Below are positions 7,056-13,080 of a stretch of 28,578 nucleotides of DNA, in pieces (positions within the stretch are counted from its first letter, which is position 1; each line of letters opens with the position of its first letter). Source of the stretch: a virus; IMG/VR virus record IMGVR_UViG_3300020478_000045, positions 1 through 28,578 of that record, one strand, 5' to 3'. Below the pieces are notes generated by a model. The model did no database searches, was not told the origin of the DNA, and saw only the letters and a program-made list of their open reading frames with translations. The translations under genes and the position numbers were made by a program.

Positions 7056-7084
7056 ATTATACTCTATTTTTGCCCGTTTGTCAA
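7056..7084 (-). promoter_or_regulatory. Consensus early promoter for DUF6447-like gene and gp32
   Basis: TTGACA (7084-7079), a 17-base spacer and TATAAT (7061-7056) on the minus strand are perfect hexamers. It lies inside the 3' end of thyX and points to the gene at 7005. Confidence 0.9.
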
Positions 7085-8062
7085 GAGTTTTTTCACACTT
7101 CCTGCATACTTCTGTACTTCTAATTGGGCGTGGCTATCGGTTCTAAGACCAATCAATCTGTTATAAGCATCGATTGATCCAGTTTCGATAAACTCCGTAT
7201 ACATCGATTGAGGTAATACACTTCTAGCCTGTTCAGGACAAATGTTTTCCTCCGTGATGATTTCGTTGTATTTAGTCTGAACACCATATGTGGCATCAGC
7301 AATATATCCTTGCATATCTCCAGAAAACTCGTGAATCTCATCACTAGATCCTTGTTTTACATTATCTGCCCTAAGTCTCCATTCGTGAGGAACAAAGAAT
7401 TCTGGAGTAGTATCAACATAACGCCTTGAAATTTCGTTTCTCGTGAAACCTATTTGATGTTTGTACCATTGTCTAGCAACAAAGATCGGCATCTTGATTC
7501 TAAATTGGGCTACTTGCAACTGATCTAAATTGTGCCACGTTGGAAAAGGTTTCATTAGAACTTGTGTCCACCAATTGTTTGATGGATCGCTTAACATATC
7601 AGTCCAATCATCCTCAAAATGAGGATCAGATTTTGGATCGAAAGCATCTTGAAATGCTTTTACAGAAACTCCATTCCTTATCACCATACTATCGGTAACA
7701 ATTGAATGCTTCAGAAAAGCATAAAGAGATCCTCGTTCATAGAATCGGACCTCCTTTTCATTATAATCAATAACTACTCTAACAAATTGTTCATCCGCTG
7801 AAGCCTGGACCCATTCAATAAATCGAGGAATATCCATTTTTCTTTCAATCAAATACTGCGAATGAGAAAATGGTGTCCAATGATTATGTTTAGCCAGATA
7901 TCTTATCAGCTTGACATCCGCATCCGTCATTTCAGTAGATTCTTTACCCATAGAAACACGGGCAGAATTTACTACCTGTAAATCTGACGGTTCTACTGGA
8001 AGTTTTTCGACTGAACTAATTAAATCGCCTAAAGGATCTATCTTAGATGTAGTGATCTTCAT
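7064..8062 (-). CDS. thyX: Flavin-dependent thymidylate synthase ThyX
   Basis: The protein makes dTMP from dUMP with methylene-tetrahydrofolate, FAD and NAD(P)H. Evidence includes the N-terminal 'VNSARVSMGK', the 'HNHWTPFSH' helix near residues 59-67 and the ThyX-type signature 'ARQWYKHQIGFTRNEISRRY' at about 196-215, corresponding to RHRxxSxNExSxRY. The C-terminal region 'ARSVLPQSMYTEF' is also typical. At 332 residues it is long for ThyX (usually 220-250). About 110 residues lie between the HWTPF motif and the flavin motif, so there appears to be an insertion. The gene overlaps the preceding small ORF by 20 bases. Confidence 0.95.
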   Translation of the reverse strand: MKITTSKIDPLGDLISSVEKLPVEPSDLQVVNSARVSMGKESTEMTDADVKLIRYLAKHNHWTPFSHSQYLIERKMDIPRFIEWVQASADEQFVRVVIDYNEKEVRFYERGSLYAFLKHSIVTDSMVIRNGVSVKAFQDAFDPKSDPHFEDDWTDMLSDPSNNWWTQVLMKPFPTWHNLDQLQVAQFRIKMPIFVARQWYKHQIGFTRNEISRRYVDTTPEFFVPHEWRLRADNVKQGSSDEIHEFSGDMQGYIADATYGVQTKYNEIITEENICPEQARSVLPQSMYTEFIETGSIDAYNRLIGLRTDSHAQLEVQKYAGSVKKLLTNGQK

Positions 8063-8276
8063 TTAATAAAGTGGGCTCATTCCCAATCATTTTAATAAGC
8101 ATATCAAAATCAGCTTTGGCTTCTTCCGTAGAATTATACAAAAAGGAAGTCTCAACCAAAACTCCTTGTAATCTAAACTCAACTTGTATTTCCAGATAGC
8201 CTCGATAACTCACGCTTTCTAGATTCTGTTTGGTTAAATCTATATGGGTTTTGTGGGTATCATTCAGGTGCATCAT
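8043..8276 (-). CDS. Small protein, paralogue of the upstream gene
   Basis: The 77-residue product MMHLNDTHKTHIDLTKQNLE shares the start 'LND(S/T)xxTxIDLT' and the later 'F.YNS.EEA..DF..L' pattern with the protein encoded at 8260-8562, so the two arose by tandem duplication. The sequence suggests a small beta-sheet protein (EIQVEFRLQGVLVETSFLY). It overlaps the upstream gene by 17 bases and thyX by 20, so all three are translated from one message. ATG at 8276 or 8273 could start it. The function is unknown. Confidence 0.75.
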   Translation of the reverse strand: MMHLNDTHKTHIDLTKQNLESVSYRGYLEIQVEFRLQGVLVETSFLYNSTEEAKADFDMLIKMIGNEPTLLNEDHYI

Positions 8277-8562
8277 TCCGATTTTTCATAATAAAATTTG
8301 CATCGTAGGGATTTTTATCTGTGGGCTGATGTGGTTCTGGATATACCATTATTGCCCTTTCAGAAACCATCCATTCTAAATCTTGAAGTATTCTATAATC
8401 TACTCTACACTCTTCGCCAGAATTATATTCAAAATTAACTGCTTCTCCAGAGTCAAATACAATTCTAATATAATATTGATTGTGCCATTTGAAGTGCCGA
8501 ATCTTTGTTTGGGTCAAATCAATGTTGGTTCGTTTGCTATCATTGAGGCGTAAATTACGCAT
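8260..8562 (-). CDS. Small protein, paralogue of the downstream gene
   Basis: The 100-residue product starts at ATG 8562 with AAGGAGG six bases before, encoded within the end of gp59; an in-frame TTG one codon upstream is less likely. 'LRLNDSKRTNIDLTQTKIRH' and 'VNFEYNSGEECRVDYRILQDL' align with the next gene. The C-terminal 30 residues are a Pro/Asn-rich extension missing from the paralogue. It overlaps both neighbours. The function is unknown; position between gp59 and thyX suggests early expression. Confidence 0.75.
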   Translation of the reverse strand: MRNLRLNDSKRTNIDLTQTKIRHFKWHNQYYIRIVFDSGEAVNFEYNSGEECRVDYRILQDLEWMVSERAIMVYPEPHQPTDKNPYDANFIMKNRNDAPE

Positions 8563-9169
8563 CAAAAACCTCCTTCATAATCTTAACATATTTATCACTA
8601 CTCAAATTCAAAAATTCTGAGTATCTGTCATATCTATATTGCTCGGCAGGAAAAACGTAAGAATCTTTTATTTTCTTGGCGATTCTTTTACTGAATCCTA
8701 GAATCTTATCCATAATAAGATAAGTCTCCACTTCAATCATCCTCTGCTGAACAAACCGAAAAATAAGAGGATGTTCGTCTTCTTCTACTTCAAACAACCT
8801 ATCAAATCCTAATCCTCTTGCGATTAGAAATTCGTTTATCTCTTTCAGGTCTTCCTCAAATATATATGTTAACGATTGTACCCTTTTCTGCCAGTGTACA
8901 TAGACATCTTCCGCTTCTTTCGAGTGCAGATCACCTATCCATTGTACTTCTGATCCGTGATGGGCAAAATTCGCTACATAATACTGAAGTAGGTCTCCTC
9001 TGTTTCGTTTTCCTAATGTTTCAAAGAAATACTTATCTTTCCGTTTATCATACGTTATGGGGTTAGTGTTAGCTAACTTACCATTGTATTTAAAATAATT
9101 ATAATCTCTATCTCGACTGAAATGTTGCCATACAGCCAGATATAGTTTATACGCTTCAAATCCTGTCAT
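8555..9169 (-). CDS. 59: DNA helicase loader gp59
   Basis: The 204-residue protein matches T4 gp59 (217 residues): 'AYKLYLAVWQHF', then 'YFKYNGK', 'YDKRKDKYFFETLGKR', 'WIGDL', 'FEEDLKEINEFL' and a helical C-terminal domain. gp59 binds forked DNA and gp32 and loads the replicative helicase gp41. ATG at 9169 overlaps the gp33 stop as TGATG; an in-frame TTG one codon upstream is less likely. The gp33-gp59 adjacency is as in T4. Confidence 0.92.
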   Translation of the reverse strand: MTGFEAYKLYLAVWQHFSRDRDYNYFKYNGKLANTNPITYDKRKDKYFFETLGKRNRGDLLQYYVANFAHHGSEVQWIGDLHSKEAEDVYVHWQKRVQSLTYIFEEDLKEINEFLIARGLGFDRLFEVEEDEHPLIFRFVQQRMIEVETYLIMDKILGFSKRIAKKIKDSYVFPAEQYRYDRYSEFLNLSSDKYVKIMKEVFDA

Positions 9170-9399
9170 CAAAGTGGTAGTGTACTACCTTCATTATCAT
9201 CTTTTTTAATTACATTATTCCGCTCTGCTTCCTCTGTTACTTTTTCTAGAAATGCAGGCGATATTAATTTTGCTACTTGTTTTGCTTCCAACTGGTGCTC
9301 TACCATATATTCCGTCATTGCATCGATATATGTAACTCCAGTCTGGATTCTCTCTTCCATTAATTGTTGAAATGCTTGTTGCTTATTCACCTTTTTCAT
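9169..9399 (-). CDS. 33: Late transcription co-activator gp33
   Basis: The 76-residue protein corresponds to the second half of T4 gp33 (112 residues). 'YIDAMTEYMVEHQLEAKQVA' and 'LISPAFLEKVTEEAERNNVI' match T4 'YLEATTAFLEENSIPETQFA' and 'FIPSGIIEKIQSEAIDENLL'. The C-terminus GSTLPL resembles the sliding-clamp-binding end of T4 gp33 (TLDFLL). gp33 bridges RNA polymerase and the gp45 clamp to activate TATAAATA promoters, which fits the late elements seen here. It is preceded by a good ribosome site (CAGGAGTG) and a long structured leader. Confidence 0.88.
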   Translation of the reverse strand: MKKVNKQQAFQQLMEERIQTGVTYIDAMTEYMVEHQLEAKQVAKLISPAFLEKVTEEAERNNVIKKDDNEGSTLPL

Positions 9400-9571
9400 T
9401 TTATCATCACTCCTGTGAAAATGAGAATGCTATCCCTCACCCCATTTTGCGGCTTTTTATATAGATGCCGAGATAAGTTCGTAAGCGGTTGACTAATCCC
9501 GCCGCATCAGTTTATGGTCAGTAGTCATCTGAACCGCCCTGAATTGCAACATTCTCAATTCAGGCAAATAA
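9400..9571 (-). ncRNA. Structured 5' leader RNA of gp33 operon
   Basis: About 170 untranslated bases lie between the promoter at 9578-9606 and the gp33 start. The RNA would begin with CCTGAATTG, a nine-base loop and CAATTCAGG (9564-9538, 9-bp stem). Next, GCGGTT and GACTA upstream pair with the adjacent TAGTC-AACCGC further down, an 11-bp helix with a five-base bulge. The loop of the first hairpin contains GAGAATG, complementary to CATTCTC about 20 bases before the gp33 ribosome site. This suggests a kissing or pseudoknot contact that could mask or expose that site. It matches no riboswitch class I know. Confidence 0.5.
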
Positions 9572-9577
9572 ACATAT

Positions 9578-9606
9578 AGTATAGCACAAAACTATCTATC
9601 TGTCAA
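9578..9606 (-). promoter_or_regulatory. Early promoter of the gp33-gp59-thyX operon
   Basis: CTTGACA (-35 at 9606-9601), a 17-base spacer and TATACT (9583-9578) on the minus strand. It overlaps the last codons of the DUF1289 gene and would start the structured leader near 9571. Confidence 0.8.
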
Positions 9607-9817
9607 GTAATTCCTTACAAATAAGTTCTCTGTCCTCAAACGAATAATCGGAATACCATCCCTTAATCTCTGCTAATGTTCTTTTACAAGTCAAACAGGC
9701 GGTACCCTTATCGTTCATACGACAATGTACAGTATTCTTTCCAACACAAGGATCTTGAGCCACGCATTGGGAGATAAATTTATTTTTTGAAGTTCCTTCT
9801 TCTCTTTTCCAAGGCAT
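9596..9817 (-). CDS. DUF1289-like cysteine-rich protein
   Basis: The 73-residue product has 'QDPCVGKNTVHCRMNDKGTACLTCKRTLAEIKGW', the layout of DUF1289 (PCxGxCxxD...CxGCxRTxxEIxxW), with cysteines at about 24, 32, 41 and 44 and extra ones at 18 and 67. The family is small, common in proteobacteria and suspected to bind iron-sulfur or zinc. Two bases separate its start from the upstream stop, and GGAGGACA gives a good ribosome site. Confidence 0.8.
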   Translation of the reverse strand: MPWKREEGTSKNKFISQCVAQDPCVGKNTVHCRMNDKGTACLTCKRTLAEIKGWYSDYSFEDRELICKELLDR

Positions 9818-9819
9818 TG

Positions 9820-10065
9820 CTATTGTCCTCCACGTATGTCCCTCAGCCTATCTTCGGCTGCCTTTGCTTCTGCATATCCTTTTCTTTGCTCCCTTTGTTT
9901 AAGGGATTCCATCTCTCTCGGTTTATTAACCGGCCAGTTTGTACAGTAAGGATGTTCTGGCACAATCCTGTGTTCCATTTCGATATGCTTTGCTCTTGAT
10001 TGGTCCAATTCAAGTTGAGTCCTACATCCGAAACCGGGAGGATTTATTTTCTTATCTTCGGTCAT
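9820..10065 (-). CDS. Unknown 81-residue protein
   Basis: MTEDKKINPPGFGCRTQLEL continues with His/Glu-rich sequence (AKHIEMEHRIVPEHPYC) and a charged helical end (ESLKQREQRKGYAEAKAAEDRLRD). No family is recognised. AGGAAAAG lies just before the ATG. It is closely packed between the 54-residue membrane protein and the DUF1289 gene. Confidence 0.7.
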   Translation of the reverse strand: MTEDKKINPPGFGCRTQLELDQSRAKHIEMEHRIVPEHPYCTNWPVNKPREMESLKQREQRKGYAEAKAAEDRLRDIRGGQ

Positions 10066-10071
10066 CTTTTC

Positions 10072-10236
10072 CTATAAACAGTAGAATATTCCATCGTATC
10101 CTTGTGAATCATAATCAACACACCAGTTACGTGGTTTTCCAAAAATTACGGTAGCTCCAATTGCAATATGAAGAGATTTCTCCCATAGCCACGCTTCGGT
10201 GAGCCATGGCAGAAACCAGATAATTGCTTCTAACAT
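10072..10236 (-). CDS. 54-residue membrane-associated protein
   Basis: From ATG 10236: MLEAIIWFLPWLTEAWLWEK, then a second hydrophobic stretch (LHIAIGATVIF) and a polar Cys/Tyr-rich tail ending FYCL. The Trp-rich N-terminus suggests insertion in a membrane interface. The gene fills most of the gap between 10065 and the next small gene. No homologue is recognised. Confidence 0.6.
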   Translation of the reverse strand: MLEAIIWFLPWLTEAWLWEKSLHIAIGATVIFGKPRNWCVDYDSQGYDGIFYCL

Positions 10237-10246
10237 AGTCTACTAT

Positions 10247-10345
10247 TTATCTATTGGATAGTTTCCTTTTCTCGGCTTTTTGAATAAAGGAGTTAAATAC
10301 TATTTCTAAATCTCTTTTTGCTTTCAATTGTTTCCGGCTTTTCAT
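10247..10345 (-). CDS. 32-residue basic helical peptide
   Basis: From ATG 10345, preceded by TAGGAGAC: MKSRKQLKAKRDLEIVFNSF then a Lys/Arg-rich end. It is highly positive and probably one helix, perhaps nucleic-acid binding. The good ribosome site and the fit between neighbours support it; the function is unknown. Confidence 0.55.
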   Translation of the reverse strand: MKSRKQLKAKRDLEIVFNSFIQKAEKRKLSNR

Positions 10346-10352
10346 ATGTCTC

Positions 10353-10448
10353 CTATGGTGACAGAAGTGCAACTAAAAAGAGCCAGCCTATCCAGCCGAC
10401 TCCGATTAACAATACAAGCGTTAAAATCTCTTCAATCCAGGCTATCAT
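10353..10448 (-). CDS. 31-residue single-span membrane peptide
   Basis: From ATG 10448 with GGAGGGAA immediately upstream: MIAWIEEILTLVLLIGVGWI then a hydrophobic end LFLVALLSP. It overlaps the end of the coiled-coil gene upstream by 17 bases. One transmembrane helix with an acidic N-terminus; function unknown. Confidence 0.6.
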   Translation of the reverse strand: MIAWIEEILTLVLLIGVGWIGWLFLVALLSP

Positions 10449-10584
10449 TTCCCTCCTCCAATTGTCTCATATGTTTATAAAGATATGTTAAATCCCTTTC
10501 CAATTCTGCTACACGGGTTCGGAGATTTATCACCTGATTTTCTAGTTGGTCTATTCGACTAGTATTTGGTTTAAACGGACTCAT
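10432..10584 (-). CDS. 50-residue coiled-coil protein
   Basis: From ATG 10584: MSPFKPNTSRIDQLENQVIN with a heptad-like run (LENQVINLRTRVAELERDL) of about three to four heptads and an acidic end. It probably self-associates. It overlaps both neighbours (ATGA-type junction upstream), and its last codons carry the ribosome site for the next gene. Confidence 0.6.
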   Translation of the reverse strand: MSPFKPNTSRIDQLENQVINLRTRVAELERDLTYLYKHMRQLEEGNDSLD

Positions 10585-10706
10585 AATGCACCATTAAATA
10601 TATTATTATCAAGCCAAATCCAGTGCTCCTCTGGAAGATTTATCCACCGCATAAACTCTATGAGTCGGCAGTGGATATAGAAAACACAACTTTCCCAGAC
10701 TGTCAT
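10581..10706 (-). CDS. 41-residue Trp-rich protein
   Basis: From ATG 10706, which shares its A with the stop of the upstream gene (TAATG): MTVWESCVFYIHCRLIEFMR then a Trp-rich acidic segment (WINLPEEHWIWLD). Translational coupling on both sides supports it. No family is recognised. Confidence 0.55.
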   Translation of the reverse strand: MTVWESCVFYIHCRLIEFMRWINLPEEHWIWLDNNIFNGAL

Positions 10707-11077
10707 TATCCGATCCCAGTCCATCGTACATTTTCGTGAGACCAGGATTCGGTCAGAACGTTTCCTCGTGCAAAGTTACGTGCCGGGGCATTCCATCCAG
10801 CGGCTTTCAACAGATCACCCTCACGGAATTTTTTATCTCCCGCTTTAACAACAAATCCACAGACTGAACTTGATCCACGTTTGTCGGAAATTATTTTCCA
10901 ATATTTACGTTTTTCTTCTACGACTAATCCATCGCAGTAATCTTTTTCCATTTTTTCTCGAATATCAATGGCTTCACAGAAGTCATCACAATTTTGGTGA
11001 ACTTCACGTCCGATCATTGACCAGCGGTGATAATCAGCTTTCATTGCATCCAGTACTTTTTCAATTGCCTCTCTCAT
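10706..11077 (-). CDS. Unknown 123-residue protein
   Basis: The N-terminal half is helical (MREAIEKVLDAMKADYHRWS, CEAIDIREKMEKDY). The second half has beta character with 'YWKIISDKRGSSSVCGFVVK' and 'FREGDLLKAAGWNAPARNFARGN'. It resembles hypothetical proteins common in phages; the C-terminal motif GWNxPARNFARGN is likely a conserved core. TAGGAGG provides a strong ribosome site. It heads the cluster of micro-genes at 10072-10706. Confidence 0.75.
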   Translation of the reverse strand: MREAIEKVLDAMKADYHRWSMIGREVHQNCDDFCEAIDIREKMEKDYCDGLVVEEKRKYWKIISDKRGSSSVCGFVVKAGDKKFREGDLLKAAGWNAPARNFARGNVLTESWSHENVRWTGIG

Positions 11078-11085
11078 ATTTCCTC

Positions 11086-11382
11086 CTAATAGAGTTTGGT
11101 ATACATTCCCGTGTGAGTCTCAAACAACTCAACCAGGGAATCATTATAAACGTTCTTATATTCTTTAAGGGATTTTCTCTCACCAAGCTTGGTGAGTTTG
11201 GCGAAAGCCACATCATAAAGATCCAAGCTATTCAAAGTAACTTCCATCCAGTTATGATTGGTCTTGTTTCGACCGATCTTCATTCGGATTCCGTTCTCAA
11301 TGTCAATGAAATTCTTGGCGCCGGTCATAACGGCGAATTTGTTTCCGCCCAATTGGCGGTAAATTTCGTTAGCTATACTCAT
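11086..11382 (-). CDS. Conserved phage protein of unknown function (GGNKF...MTGAKNF type)
   Basis: The 98-residue product has 'GGNKFAVMTGAKNFIDIENG', 'RMKIGRNKTNHNWMEVTLN' and 'LDLYDVAFAKL', ending in a helix 'VELFETHTGMYTKLY'. This arrangement occurs in a widespread family of uncharacterised phage proteins. ATG at 11382 shares its A with the upstream stop (TAATG), so I choose it over GTG at 11391. Confidence 0.8.
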   Translation of the reverse strand: MSIANEIYRQLGGNKFAVMTGAKNFIDIENGIRMKIGRNKTNHNWMEVTLNSLDLYDVAFAKLTKLGERKSLKEYKNVYNDSLVELFETHTGMYTKLY

Positions 11383-11582
11383 TATTCCCACTCCGTTAAG
11401 TGTGGAATTGCTTCAATTTCATCTGAAAACAGATTCAATTGACCGGAAGTATTCACAGACACCCACTCACCAGTGTGGTCTTTGAAAGTTTTTCTTCCCC
11501 ACTTACACAAATGGGCTAAACCCAAAGCAACGTCTTCAACGCTGATTTCGTGGTCAAGATATTCGCTTTTTGCTATTCCCAT
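11382..11582 (-). CDS. Unknown 66-residue protein, first gene of the 11.6-10.1 kb operon
   Basis: MGIAKSEYLDHEISVEDVAL, then 'HLCKWGRKTFKDHTGEWVSVNT' and an acidic end. No family is recognised. AAAAAGGAGG gives a strong ribosome site, and the early promoter at 11641-11669 lies about 60 bases upstream. The short leader contains a small hairpin (GAGGG/CCCTC). Confidence 0.7.
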   Translation of the reverse strand: MGIAKSEYLDHEISVEDVALGLAHLCKWGRKTFKDHTGEWVSVNTSGQLNLFSDEIEAIPHLTEWE

Positions 11583-11640
11583 AAGTTTCCTCCTTTTTGG
11601 GGTTTCAGCATCGAGGGGTCATCCCTCATCGTTTAATTAT

Positions 11641-11669
11641 ATTATCTCAAATCCACGTAACAATGTCAA
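11641..11669 (-). promoter_or_regulatory. Early promoter with A-tract and conserved downstream element
   Basis: On the minus strand: AAAAAAAGAC, TTGACA (11669-11664), a 17-base spacer and GATAAT (11646-11641), followed by AAACGATGAGGGAT. The sequence from ATTTGAGATAATATA to GATGAG is nearly the same as in the promoter at 28519-28547, so a longer conserved promoter block exists in this phage. Confidence 0.85.
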
Positions 11670-11721
11670 GTCTTTTTTTACCTTTTTTTGAATTATTTTT
11701 TCGGTCGGTGTCCATCCGTGA

Positions 11722-12087
11722 TTACGGCATCCACGAGGGTTTATTTTGGAAAGTGTCTTGTTTGACATTAAAACTTGTGGAACAACCACAAGTGGAGGTA
11801 GCTTTTGGGTTCTCAAATCTGGGACCAGGTGCAGATAAATCATTACTCCAGTCTATGACAAGACCATCGGTGAGTAAATGACTTTTCTTATCTACGACTA
11901 TACCGACTCCTTCCGAGTCAAATGTCAAATCCCTTCTTTCACTGGCTACATTATCAAATGTGAGTTTATATTCAAAACCGGCACAGCCGCCCCCAGTAAC
12001 GGTTACTCGGAGAGAAGCATCCTCTATTTCTTCTTCTTCTAATAATCGTTTAAAATTCTTTCGGGCTCTTTCGGTTAATGAAATCAT
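11722..12087 (-). CDS. A-type iron-sulfur cluster carrier (IscA/ErpA/HesB)
   Basis: The 121-residue product begins 'ISLTERARKNFKRLLEEE', then 'LRVTVTGGGCAGFEYKL' with Cys at 35, and has 'TSTCGCSTSF' with Cys at 100 and 102. This is the C-x(n)-CGC arrangement that binds the cluster in IscA, SufA and ErpA. A-type carriers pass Fe-S clusters to apo-proteins. The C-terminus is about ten residues longer than usual. Similar genes are frequent in marine cyanophages and pelagiphages and probably support host or phage Fe-S enzymes during infection. Confidence 0.92.
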   Translation of the reverse strand: MISLTERARKNFKRLLEEEEIEDASLRVTVTGGGCAGFEYKLTFDNVASERRDLTFDSEGVGIVVDKKSHLLTDGLVIDWSNDLSAPGPRFENPKATSTCGCSTSFNVKQDTFQNKPSWMP

Positions 12088-12095
12088 ACATATAT

Positions 12096-12323
12096 TTATG
12101 CTACATCCGCCATCATTTGTCCAAAACGAACTTTTTCTGCTTGTTCGTTTTCGTTAAATTGGATTTGATCCGAAAATCCAGCTTCATATTCTGCATAAAA
12201 CGGATTGTCTCCGTCTGGTACTTTTTTAGGATTCTTAGCCGCTTCAGCGGCTTTCCATCCAGCTACATAAAATTCAGATTTTGTACCTAGATATTCTTGT
12301 AGATTTTGTTTTGTGATTTCCAT
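12096..12323 (-). CDS. Unknown 75-residue protein
   Basis: Start chosen at ATG 12323 (MEITKQNLQEYLGTKSEFYV), just after the upstream stop, rather than the upstream in-frame codon that would overlap it. The product is acidic and contains 'VAGWKAAEAAKNPKKVPDGD' and 'FYAEYEAGFSDQIQFN'. The Gly-Trp-x-Ala pattern hints at a small helical domain; no function is recognised. It lies between the MazG-like gene and the A-type carrier. Confidence 0.7.
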   Translation of the reverse strand: MEITKQNLQEYLGTKSEFYVAGWKAAEAAKNPKKVPDGDNPFYAEYEAGFSDQIQFNENEQAEKVRFGQMMADVA

Positions 12324-12324
12324 T

Positions 12325-12741
12325 TTAATTGTTCTTAGTGCAGTTATAATTTGAACCAATTGCTGGAGAACCGAACGCTTGCTCTATTCGATCCCCGACC
12401 ATAACAACTTCTTCTCTTCCGCCATAGGCTTCAGCTTCATCTCCTTCAGCCTCCTCAAAAAGTATCATTGTGATAAGACTATAAACAGCCATATCCATTA
12501 GTGTGTCTTTAATAGACTCTTCTTTGAATTTGAATTCGCCCTTCTTAATAAAATTGCTAATTCTGGAATATTTGTCACCCATTCTGATAACAGATCCCTG
12601 CCAAGCAGGAACTCCAGATAATTCCGATAGTCTAAAGTTAGCAAATATATCCTCATCTGCACCATAATCGTGTTGCTTCTTATCGTGCAATTTGGCAATT
12701 GTTTTCAATAAATCGTGAAATCTCCGACTTTGTTTATTCAT
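12325..12741 (-). CDS. MazG-like / DUF1599-type nucleotide hydrolase-like protein
   Basis: The 138-residue protein has 'LHDKKQHDYGADEDIFANFR', 'GSVIRMGDKYSRISNFIK' and 'EESIKDTLMDMAVYSLITMI'. These are the helices of the DUF1599/Nmad1 branch of the all-alpha MazG-dUTPase superfamily (KxxDYG, R(M/L)xDKxxR, DTLxDxAxY). The acidic residues in these helices would bind magnesium. The family is linked to nucleotide pyrophosphohydrolysis or modified-nucleotide metabolism. The exact substrate is unknown. Confidence 0.75.
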   Translation of the reverse strand: MNKQSRRFHDLLKTIAKLHDKKQHDYGADEDIFANFRLSELSGVPAWQGSVIRMGDKYSRISNFIKKGEFKFKEESIKDTLMDMAVYSLITMILFEEAEGDEAEAYGGREEVVMVGDRIEQAFGSPAIGSNYNCTKNN

Positions 12742-12759
12742 AATATATCCTTTTTTGGG

Positions 12760-12921
12760 TTATTTGGGATGATCGGTTATTTTGACTATAGAACCGGTAT
12801 ATCCATCTGGAGTTTTATAGGTAAGGATTGTGGTCACAGTATATGACTTAATTCCCTTTGGTGTTGAATAAGAGTGGGTACTAGATTTATCCACTCTTTG
12901 AAATGAATAACTATTTATCAT
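12760..12921 (-). CDS. 53-residue unknown protein, near-leaderless mRNA
   Basis: From ATG 12921: MINSYSFQRVDKSSTHSYST, followed by a beta-rich half (SYTVTTILTYKTPDGYTGSIV). The -10 of the promoter at 12930-12957 ends nine bases before the ATG, so transcription should start within about three bases of it and leave no room for a ribosome site. No family is recognised. Confidence 0.6.
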   Translation of the reverse strand: MINSYSFQRVDKSSTHSYSTPKGIKSYTVTTILTYKTPDGYTGSIVKITDHPK

Positions 12922-12929
12922 TATCGAAT

Positions 12930-12957
12930 ATTATACAGTAATGGAGGGTAATGTCAA
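12930..12957 (-). promoter_or_regulatory. Early promoter for the 12.9-11.7 kb operon
   Basis: Minus strand AAATAAAGAC, TTGACA (12957-12952), a 16-base spacer and TATAAT (12935-12930). It is back to back with the late-type elements for the plus-strand lysis genes. Confidence 0.85.
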
Positions 12958-12976
12958 GTCTTTATTTTCTTGGTTA

Positions 12977-12984
12977 TATAAATA
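12977..12984 (+). promoter_or_regulatory. T4-type late promoter element (upstream copy)
   Basis: Exact TATAAATA on the plus strand in the divergent region before the lysis cassette, 60 bases upstream of a second exact copy. Confidence 0.6.
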
Positions 12985-13036
12985 GTTCTGTTGATTGGGG
13001 CGATAAAGTCCTTTTGAGACTGGATGTCAATATGTA

Positions 13037-13044
13037 TATAAATA
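13037..13044 (+). promoter_or_regulatory. T4-type late promoter element (downstream copy)
   Basis: Exact TATAAATA on the plus strand, 37 bases before the ATG at 13081. It faces the membrane proteins and the M15 endopeptidase, which are expected to be late genes. Confidence 0.75.
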
Positions 13045-13080
13045 ATATAAGTTTAGTTAACCATCTCAAGAGGTAACCTG

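Noticed and set aside
10870-11442. 190-codon plus-strand ORF
   Set aside because: It lies opposite three closely packed minus-strand genes that have ribosome sites and overlaps, and its product is rich in unusual runs of Phe, Leu, His and Ser with no recognisable domain.
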